From NCBI RefSeq assembly GCF_001591825.1, contig NZ_BCVQ01000001.1, positions 62,001 through 126,000 on the forward strand: 64,000 bases of DNA, read 5' to 3'. The DNA comes from Rossellomorea vietnamensis NBRC 101237. GTDB lineage: Bacteria; Bacillota; Bacilli; Bacillales; Bacillaceae_B. This document shows, one piece after another, positions 57,724 through 64,000 of this stretch. Position 1 is the first letter of the stretch; each line of letters opens with the position of its first letter. A program made the translations under genes and the position numbers. The notes below the pieces were generated by a model. It saw nothing but the letters and a program-made list of their open reading frames with translations, did not search any database and was not told the origin of the DNA.

Positions 57724-59579
57724 GTAAGGAACGTAAACCTCAAAGAGGCGGAGGACATGGAGGATTCGGACCGGGCGGCGGCAACATGATGATGATGGGG
57801 CAGAAGCCGAAAAATTTCAAGAGCACCTTGAAGCGGCTCCTTGGTTATCTGAAACCGCGTCGTGGGCAGTTAATCGCTGTTCTTTTTGCTGCCATCTTAA
57901 GTACGGTCTTCGCCATCATCGGACCGAAGATCATGGGGAACGCCATCACGGAATTATTCGAAGGCGCCTATGCGAAGTTTCAAGGGGTGCCCGGTGCAGG
58001 GATCGACTTTGAAAAAATCGGTGAGATCCTGCTGTTGCTTGCCGGACTCTATGTGTTCAGCAGTATCTTCAATTTCATCCAGCAATACATCATGTCGAGC
58101 GTCGCTCAACTGACGGCGTATGACTTAAGGGAAGATGTGAATCAAAAGATCGAGAAGCTTCCATTGAAGTATTACGATGGCCGTGCGAACGGGGAGACCC
58201 TTAGCCGGATGACGAATGACATCGATACGATCTCAAGTACGCTGCAGCAAAGTCTGACCCAGTTCATCACGTCGATCGTAACGATTGTCGGGATCATCAT
58301 CATGATGCTATCGATCAGTCCACTATTGACGTTGATTTCTGTAGTGAGCTTACCGGTTTCCGTCTTTGCCATCCGACCGATATTGAAGCGGTCCCAGAAG
58401 CACTTTGCCGATCAACAGCGGACCCTCGGTCAGTTGAACGGACATATTGAAGAAATGTTCACCGGTCACCAGGTCGTGAAAGCGTTCGGGCATGAAAAAA
58501 AGGCCGGCGTGCAGTTCGATTCGGTGAACGATGAACTGTATGAAGCAGGAAGCAAAGCCCAGTTCATCTCAGGAATCATCATGCCAATCATGATGTTCAT
58601 CGGAAACATCAGCTATGTGCTGATCAGTGTCGTCGGGGGGATCCTCGTGACGAATCGTGCTATTTCCATCGGGGATATCCAGGCGTTCATCACGTATACT
58701 CGCCAGTTCACCCAGCCGATCACCCAGACGGCGAACATTGCGAATATCATCCAATCGACCGTGGCAGCGGCGGAACGGGTATTCGAGCTGTTGGATGAGG
58801 AAGAAGAAGTGAAAGAAGAAACCGTGGCTCACCTTTCCCGTCCGGAAGGCGAGGTTGCGTTCGAACATGTGGACTTCGGATACGGTGAGAATTTGTTGAT
58901 CAATGATATGAACATTCATGTGAAGCCTGGCCAGACGGTTGCCATCGTCGGACCGACCGGAGCAGGTAAAACGACGCTCATCAACCTGTTGATGCGGTTT
59001 TACGAACTGAACGGCGGGAAAATCAAGATCGACGGCATCGATACGAGGTCCGTCCCTCGAAGTGAACTGAGAAGAAGCTTCGGTATGGTATTGCAGGATA
59101 CTTGGTTGTTTAAGGGGACGATCCGGGAAAATATTGCGTACGGGAAGACGGGTGTGACAGAAGAGGAAATCATGCAGGCGTCCGAGATGGCCCATGCGGA
59201 TCATTTCATCCGTACGCTTCCGGAAGGCTATGATACAGTCCTCAATGAGGAAGCATCGAATATCTCACAAGGACAGAAACAGCTGATCACCATCGCACGG
59301 GCGATCCTCGCCGATCCTCCAATCATGATCCTGGATGAAGCGACGTCCAGTGTCGATACCCGGACCGAGCTATTGATCCAGCAGGCGATGAATCGCTTGA
59401 TGGAAGGCAGAACGAGCTTTGTCATCGCTCATCGTCTTTCTACCATTAAAGATGCAGATCTGATTCTCGTCATGGACCAGGGATCTGTCATCGAACAGGG
59501 GACGCATGCAGAATTGCTCAGACAGAACGGTTTTTATGCCGATCTGTATAATAGTCAGTTTGGGGAAGTGGCTGGATAA
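57720..59579 (+). CDS. ABC exporter half-transporter, canonical site
   Basis: A 619-residue partner with a Gly/Met-rich N-terminal extension (RGGGHGGFGPGGGNMMMMGQ), six membrane helices and an ATPase domain. Walker A is GPTGAGKTTLINL, Walker B IMILDEATSSVD with catalytic Glu, and the signature is degenerate (ISQGQKQ). Complementary degeneration in the two subunits fits one consensus and one degenerate site. Stop codon TAA is followed directly by a family A doublet. Confidence 0.9.
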   Translation: MSKERKPQRGGGHGGFGPGGGNMMMMGQKPKNFKSTLKRLLGYLKPRRGQLIAVLFAAILSTVFAIIGPKIMGNAITELFEGAYAKFQGVPGAGIDFEKIGEILLLLAGLYVFSSIFNFIQQYIMSSVAQLTAYDLREDVNQKIEKLPLKYYDGRANGETLSRMTNDIDTISSTLQQSLTQFITSIVTIVGIIIMMLSISPLLTLISVVSLPVSVFAIRPILKRSQKHFADQQRTLGQLNGHIEEMFTGHQVVKAFGHEKKAGVQFDSVNDELYEAGSKAQFISGIIMPIMMFIGNISYVLISVVGGILVTNRAISIGDIQAFITYTRQFTQPITQTANIANIIQSTVAAAERVFELLDEEEEVKEETVAHLSRPEGEVAFEHVDFGYGENLLINDMNIHVKPGQTVAIVGPTGAGKTTLINLLMRFYELNGGKIKIDGIDTRSVPRSELRRSFGMVLQDTWLFKGTIRENIAYGKTGVTEEEIMQASEMAHADHFIRTLPEGYDTVLNEEASNISQGQKQLITIARAILADPPIMILDEATSSVDTRTELLIQQAMNRLMEGRTSFVIAHRLSTIKDADLILVMDQGSVIEQGTHAELLRQNGFYADLYNSQFGEVAG

Positions 59580-59656
59580 GAAGCATGGGGACGGTTCTCC
59601 TGCTTCCTGTTATCATAATCGATGACCAGGAAGCAAAGGAACCGTCCCTCTGCTTC
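59580..59656. repeat. Family A doublet after the ABC exporter
   Basis: Reverse copy 59580-59606, starting at the base after the stop codon, 23-nt loop, forward copy 59630-59656. The two can pair as a long hairpin and may also serve as transcription terminator. Confidence 0.92.
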
Positions 59657-59703
59657 TTTCATGTTAAAATAGATGTGTGATAGCGATTTTCGCTTCATAG
59701 TAG

Positions 59704-59716
59704 AGACTCTTAGTCT
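59704..59716. promoter_or_regulatory. Dyad upstream of the DHA2 exporter gene
   Basis: AGACT-CTT-AGTCT, short perfect arms 41 bp before the start. Weak operator candidate. Confidence 0.25.
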
Positions 59717-59757
59717 AGTATTTTGGGAATTTACATACAAGAGAGGGACCAGACAAA

Positions 59758-61131
59758 ATGAATCAAGAAACCAAACAAAAATCCGTTGTCTTTGCTCTAT
59801 TAATTGCCACGTTCCTGACAGCCATCGAAGGAACGATCGTCAGTACGGCGATGCCGAAGATTGTGGAGGACCTTGGCGGAAGTGAGCTGTATACGTGGGT
59901 CATTTCTGTCTATCTGTTGGCGATTGTGATCAGTACACCTGTCTTTGGGAAGATGGCTGACTTATTCGGAAGAAAAATTATGTTTACGATCGGTGTCAGT
60001 ATTTTTCTAGCAGGTTCCATGCTCTCGGGATTATCGCAATCCATGGAACAGCTGGTTCTGTTCCGTTTGATCCAGGGGATAGGAGCGGGGGCCCTGACAA
60101 CCTTGCCGTTTACGATCATCGGGGATGTGTTCACCTTTGAAATGCGGGCGAAGATGCAGGGTTGGATGAGCAGCGTCTGGGGAATAGCCGGCATAGCGGG
60201 TCCCCTTGCAGGCGGGTTTATTGTCGATACGGTTTCATGGCATTGGATTTTTTATATGAATCTACCATTTGGTATCGTATCTCTTTTCTTATTATGGACG
60301 TCGTTAAAGGAAAACATAGAAAAGAAGAAACGAAAAATAGACTACAGTGGAATTTTCACTTTTGCCGTTAGTATTACGGCTTTTCTCTATGCGTTGACGC
60401 TCCTGAAGGAACACCATCATGTGACGGGGGGAATACTCACGTTATTGATTGTGGCTGCTGTTGGAATGAGTTTGTTTCTTTGGATCGAATCCAAGGTGGA
60501 AGAGCCGATGCTCCCACTTTCGTTATTTAAAAATCGCTTTATCACTATTTCGATGATTGCAGGCTTTTTGCTGGGCTTCATTCTCGTTGCGATTACGTTC
60601 TATATTCCTTTATGGGTACAGGGAGTCACCGGATTGAATGCGACATTGTCCGGGGTGACGATGCTGCCAATGTCGATTACCTGGCCCCTTGCTGCGGTTT
60701 TGTCAGGAAAGTTGATGGCCAAAACGTCCATTGGAAGGATCACCGTGATGGGGATTTCCGTCATTACAGCGGGATGTGTGGGTTTGGTTTTATTTAACGA
60801 GAATACGATTGTTCCGTTGATGATGATTGTCACGGCGATGATCGGCTTTGGCTTCGGGTTGTCCCTGACCGCCTTCACGGTCGCTGTCCAATCTTCTGTT
60901 GAATGGAAGGTCCGGGGCGCTGCCATGGGAACGTTCAACCTCATGCGGAACCTCGGCCAATCCATCGGTATTGCGGTTTCCGGCCTGTGGCTGAGTGATC
61001 AGCTGAGCGGTCATGTATTAGAGTCAAGCTTGCATACCGTCTTTATGATTTTAGTCGTACTCGGCATATGTGCCATAGTAACAGCGGGAGTGCTCCTCGG
61101 TGAGAAGGGGAAAGAGCTTTCTTTGAATTAG
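59758..61131 (+). CDS. DHA2-family (EmrB/QacA-like) drug exporter
   Basis: A 457-residue major facilitator of the 14-helix DHA2 group. It shows FLTAIEGTIVSTAMPKIVEDL (motif D1), GKMADLFGRKIMFTIG (motif A), LIQGIGAGALTTLPF and GIAGIAGPLAGGFIVDTVSWHW (motif C). AAGAGAGGG precedes ATG 59758. It probably extrudes cationic or lipophilic compounds by proton exchange. It follows the ABC exporter but has its own upstream region. Its stop codon overlaps a family B palindrome. Confidence 0.9.
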   Translation: MNQETKQKSVVFALLIATFLTAIEGTIVSTAMPKIVEDLGGSELYTWVISVYLLAIVISTPVFGKMADLFGRKIMFTIGVSIFLAGSMLSGLSQSMEQLVLFRLIQGIGAGALTTLPFTIIGDVFTFEMRAKMQGWMSSVWGIAGIAGPLAGGFIVDTVSWHWIFYMNLPFGIVSLFLLWTSLKENIEKKKRKIDYSGIFTFAVSITAFLYALTLLKEHHHVTGGILTLLIVAAVGMSLFLWIESKVEEPMLPLSLFKNRFITISMIAGFLLGFILVAITFYIPLWVQGVTGLNATLSGVTMLPMSITWPLAAVLSGKLMAKTSIGRITVMGISVITAGCVGLVLFNENTIVPLMMIVTAMIGFGFGLSLTAFTVAVQSSVEWKVRGAAMGTFNLMRNLGQSIGIAVSGLWLSDQLSGHVLESSLHTVFMILVVLGICAIVTAGVLLGEKGKELSLN

Positions 61132-61144
61132 AGGGACGGACCTC
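61131..61144. repeat. Family B palindrome overlapping a stop codon
   Basis: GAGGGACGGACCTC begins with the last base of the TAG (61129-61131). Confidence 0.85.
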
Positions 61145-61202
61145 CTTCGAGACTCATAGGAAAGTGGATAACATAGACTACTCATGAGGGAAAATCATAT
61201 CT

Positions 61203-61238
61203 GGTGTCTGACCGACTAATGGGTCAGGCACCTTTTTT
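61203..61238 (+). terminator. Family C hairpin, terminator-like
   Basis: GGTGTCTGACC and GGGTCAGGCACC (one G·U) around a short loop, then six T. Confidence 0.8.
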
Positions 61239-61314
61239 ATCCCCGCAAAGAAGGAGTATATTTCCATCGGGATAAGACCATGATGGTACTACTACTTCAC
61301 GGGAGGGGCTACAT

Positions 61315-62811
61315 ATGTTCTTCAGCAGGATACAAAGAAGTCCCGGGGAAACCGGAGGCGAGACAGAATCAAAGCCGGACCTTCCCATTTCAAGCTCAGG
61401 TGAGTCCTTTACGAAAGAAATAAAAGCTGTGTTTCATGAAAGCGCAGATCTCGTCATGATGAGCCCAAGGCCCGGCGTGACCTTCATCTATTTCGATATG
61501 CTGATTGACAAAACGATGTTAAACCGTGACATCATGAGTCAGCTGGGCGGGGAAGAACTTACCCCCGACAGATTGAAAGAGAAGCTGAATGTCGGAAATA
61601 TAGAGCTTCAAAATCAGGTGAATCCGTGTGTCAGCAGCCTTCTCGGCGGAGCGGTACTCATCCATCTTGAAGGGTATTCTAGTGTATTGGCCGTGAATAT
61701 CCGTTCAGGGGACAGCCGTTCCTTATCAAAGCCAGAAAATGAATCGATTGTCATTGGGCCACAGCTCGGATTCAATGAGAGTCTTTCTACAAATATTTCA
61801 CTGGTCCGCAGATATTTAATGAACCCGAACTTATGCAATAAATCCATCACCATGGGGAAGCAGACCCATACAGCCGTTTCCCTCTTATACATAGAAGGGG
61901 TTGCCTCGGAACAAATGGTGCAGACCGTAACGGAACGTATTTCCAATATTAAAATAGACGGGGTATTGGATAGTTCCCTTTTGATGCAATTGATCGAGGA
62001 TAACAGTTTAAGCATTTTTCCACAGTTGATCTTGACCGAGCGTCCGGACCGGGCCTGTTCCTGGCTCCTGAACGGAAAGGTCGTCATTTTGGTGGATGGG
62101 AGCTCACTGGTGGTCGGATGTCCACAATCCTTCGTTGAGTTCTTTCAAAGTATGGAAGATCAGAATGTGAAGTGGCAGGTTGCTTCTTTTTTTAGAATTC
62201 TTCGATTTATTGCCATGTTGCTGTCGGTCTTTTTTACGGCGATCTATGTCGCTTCATTGACGTTTCACTATGAGATTATTCCGCAGCCTCTTTTGGTCCC
62301 TTTAAGTGAATCCCGCTCAAGGGTTCCCTTTCCGCCGATCATAGAAGCATTATTACTCGAATTCATTATTGAGTTACTAAGGGAAGCGGGTGCACGTCTG
62401 CCGACGAAAGTGGGACAGACCATGGGTATCGTCGGCGGTATTGTCATCGGGACGGCTGCTGTGCAGGCGGGTTTCACCAGTAACATCCTGATTATCATCG
62501 TGGCTCTTGGGGCTTTGGCTTCTTTCACCACACCAAGCTTCATGATGGGGAATGTGATTCGCATTATTCGATTCCCGATCATTATTTTGGCAGGATTCTG
62601 GGGCTTTTATGGAACGATGTTTGCATTTTGTTTCTTGCTGATTCATCTCTTGAGACAAACAAGCCTGGGGAGCCCATTTCTTGCGCCTTTTTATCCTGTG
62701 CGGATCAGGGATTGGGCGGACAGTATCTTCAGGCTGCCCCTTAAATATACGTCAAAACGTCCTTATCAGGCCAGGCCATTGGACTCCAGTAAGTACGATG
62801 GAGATGAATGA
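61315..62811 (+). CDS. GerA-family germinant receptor subunit A
   Basis: A 498-residue spore inner-membrane receptor subunit. The soluble N-terminal domain (to about 290) contains EIKAVFHESADLVMM, QVNPCVSSLLGGAVL and QLGFNESLSTNISLVRRYL, and about four helices follow (PLSESRSRVPFPPIIEALLLE region). The GerA family senses nutrients and starts germination. Order A-B-C with the following genes is the classic operon. GGGAGGGG precedes ATG 61315. Ligand cannot be read from the sequence. Confidence 0.92.
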   Translation: MFFSRIQRSPGETGGETESKPDLPISSSGESFTKEIKAVFHESADLVMMSPRPGVTFIYFDMLIDKTMLNRDIMSQLGGEELTPDRLKEKLNVGNIELQNQVNPCVSSLLGGAVLIHLEGYSSVLAVNIRSGDSRSLSKPENESIVIGPQLGFNESLSTNISLVRRYLMNPNLCNKSITMGKQTHTAVSLLYIEGVASEQMVQTVTERISNIKIDGVLDSSLLMQLIEDNSLSIFPQLILTERPDRACSWLLNGKVVILVDGSSLVVGCPQSFVEFFQSMEDQNVKWQVASFFRILRFIAMLLSVFFTAIYVASLTFHYEIIPQPLLVPLSESRSRVPFPPIIEALLLEFIIELLREAGARLPTKVGQTMGIVGGIVIGTAAVQAGFTSNILIIIVALGALASFTTPSFMMGNVIRIIRFPIIILAGFWGFYGTMFAFCFLLIHLLRQTSLGSPFLAPFYPVRIRDWADSIFRLPLKYTSKRPYQARPLDSSKYDGDE

Positions 62812-62839
62812 GGCCAGTTAAAGGAGAAGGGAGGGAGCT

Positions 62840-63952
62840 ATGAAGATTCACGTACACCCACAACCACAATCACTTCTCAATGCTTTCATGGTCATGTTCA
62901 TCATCCATTCTGTCCAATTGGGCGTTGGGGTGCAGGGGTTTCAGCGGATTATTTATATGGATGCAGGGCACGATGCCTGGATTTCTGTCGCTCTTTCCGG
63001 GGTGGTGACCTGCTTTATTGGCTTTATCATGGTGAAAACCCTCAATTACTATGAGAGCTCGGATCTATATGGGATCCAGCAGGATGTATACGGAAAATGG
63101 CTGGGCTCCTGTATGAATGCCCTTTACATCTTTTATTGTCTGGGTGCGTTCCTTGTCGTCATGCGAAATTATATTGAAGTGCTTCAAGCATGGGTGTTTC
63201 CTGAAGTACCAACCTGGTTCATCAGTCTGACGCTCTTGATGTTAGTACTATATGGAGCCCTTGGCGGCTTCAGAATCATTGCGGGCGTTTCATTCTTCAG
63301 TGTGTTTCTGTCACTTTGGCTACTATTTCTGCTGGGATACCCGCTTCAATTCAGTCACTGGTCGAACCTCCTTCCTATCTTGGAGTCCAATGCAACTGAA
63401 ATCCTTAAAGGGACCTATTCCATGACCTTCACCGTCATCGGATTCGAACTCATTTATTCTTTTTATCCCTTTATAAAAGAGAAGAAGAAGGTTCACATGT
63501 ATATGCAGTTTGGGTTAGTGTATACAACTCTTTTGTATGTGGCCATCATGCTCGTTACTCTAAGCTATTTCAGCGGAGGTCAATTGGAACGGACCATCTG
63601 GGGGACCCTCTCCCTGTTTAAAATCGTCCGGCTGCCTTTTATTGAACGATTTGAGTATGTGGCGATCACCTTCTGGATGCTCCTGATCCTTCCTAACTTG
63701 ATGCTGTACCTCTGGTCGGCTTCCAGAGGTTTGACACGCATGTTCGGTGAAAAAAGGAGAAGGGGCTATATTTGGGCATTATCCTTTATATTATTTGGCT
63801 GTATCCAGCTGTTTGTGACCAGACAGCAAATCAATCAGTTGAATAATGTTTTTGCCCAGCTGGCCTTCTTCGTGGTCTATTGTTATCCACTCTTCTTGTT
63901 TCTTATTGTATGGCTGAAGAAAAAAGTCTTTCGAAAAGAGGTGAAATCATGA
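62840..63952 (+). CDS. GerB-family germinant receptor subunit B
   Basis: A 370-residue, ten-helix permease-like subunit of the amino acid/polyamine/organocation superfamily, starting MKIHVHPQPQSLLNAFMVMF. It contains WISVALSGVVTCFIGFIMVK, DLYGIQQDVYGKWLG and GFELIYSFYPFIKEKKKV. It probably binds the germinant. GGAGAAGGGAGGGAG precedes ATG 62840. Coupled to the GerC gene by a 4-bp overlap. Confidence 0.92.
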   Translation: MKIHVHPQPQSLLNAFMVMFIIHSVQLGVGVQGFQRIIYMDAGHDAWISVALSGVVTCFIGFIMVKTLNYYESSDLYGIQQDVYGKWLGSCMNALYIFYCLGAFLVVMRNYIEVLQAWVFPEVPTWFISLTLLMLVLYGALGGFRIIAGVSFFSVFLSLWLLFLLGYPLQFSHWSNLLPILESNATEILKGTYSMTFTVIGFELIYSFYPFIKEKKKVHMYMQFGLVYTTLLYVAIMLVTLSYFSGGQLERTIWGTLSLFKIVRLPFIERFEYVAITFWMLLILPNLMLYLWSASRGLTRMFGEKRRRGYIWALSFILFGCIQLFVTRQQINQLNNVFAQLAFFVVYCYPLFLFLIVWLKKKVFRKEVKS

Positions 63953-64000
63953 AAACGCCTTTCATCATGACGCTCTCCCTCGTCTTCCTTCTCATCCTCA
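63949..64000 (+). CDS. GerC-family lipoprotein, cut by the window edge
   Basis: Only the first 17 codons are present, encoding a typical hydrophobic lipoprotein signal start (MKTPFIMTLSLVFLLIL). ATG lies in the ATGA overlap with the GerB stop, and AAAAGAGGTG lies just upstream. Assignment to GerC is by operon position. Confidence 0.7.
   Translation, partial: MKTPFIMTLSLVFLLIL

Noticed and set aside
61239-61314. Sigma-G promoter before the germination operon
   Set aside because: A weak GTATA/CATGATG pair is present, but the match and spacing are not convincing.
1-64000. tRNA or rRNA genes, insertion sequences, RAYT transposase
   Set aside because: I saw no cloverleaf, conserved rRNA segment, or transposase motif in any reading frame.

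Overview
The window looks like chromosome from a spore-forming, pigmented Bacillaceae bacterium. A Rossellomorea- or marine Bacillus-like strain is my inference. The reasons are strong Shine-Dalgarno sites with ATG/TTG starts, a GerA-GerB-GerC germinant receptor operon at the right edge, stressosome and sigma-B type genes (RsbR paralogue, CsbD), cre-like sites, and a C30 carotenoid operon. I saw no rRNA, tRNA, CRISPR array or transposase.

Layout. 0-1.7 kb: an EcsC-like gene cut by the left edge, a frameshifted barstar and a small membrane protein. 1.7-4.6 kb: an orphan phage-type replication module (replisome organiser, helicase loader, DnaB helicase, G-rich small gene). 4.7-15.6 kb: a fructan/sucrose locus with a YesM/YesN-type two-component system, a membrane-anchored sugar-binding protein, LplB/LplC/LplA-type ABC uptake without its own ATPase, a GH32 fructosidase and a fructokinase. 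16.0-18.8 kb: MoxR/DUF58/DUF4129 operon. 19.1-25.0 kb: staphyloxanthin-type carotenoid operon (esterase, CrtP, CrtO, CrtN, CrtQ, no CrtM) with a good sigma-B promoter candidate. 25.9-33.0 kb: uronate/KDG operon (KdgR-like LacI regulator, KdgK, HxlA, HxlB, KdgA, a TRAP transporter, KdgF-like cupin), with a cre on the promoter and three 13-bp operator repeats. 33.1-42.4 kb: scattered small genes, including an adenosine/adenine deaminase behind an adenine-type purine riboswitch, CsbD, a PadR/HAAS pair, two DUF4181 proteins, two VOC proteins and a secreted HNH nuclease. 42.8-49.5 kb: an orphan peptide-permease pair, a potassium channel with an odd filter, and an SgrR-type regulator divergent from an MFS exporter. 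49.5-55.4 kb: lipoproteins and small membrane proteins. 55.5-61.1 kb: MarR plus a heterodimeric ABC exporter, then a DHA2 drug exporter. 61.3-64.0 kb: germinant receptor.

The most striking feature is not a gene. A 27-bp imperfect palindrome (ends GAAGCA/TGCTTC, core ACCGTCCC) occurs about 28 times, often as head-to-head doublets with a 12-23 nt loop, resembling REPIN elements of other bacteria. It sits at gene 3' ends. In four genes it runs into the coding sequence in one and the same frame and supplies the last residues (K-H/Q-G-D/G-G-S...). In several more it overlaps or abuts the stop codon. Two further short palindromic families (GAGGGACGGACCTC and GGTGYCTGACC) occupy similar places, and one GAGGGACGGACCTC copy forms the C-terminus of the fructokinase. 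Fifteen of the 28 copies lie between 36.6 and 42.8 kb.
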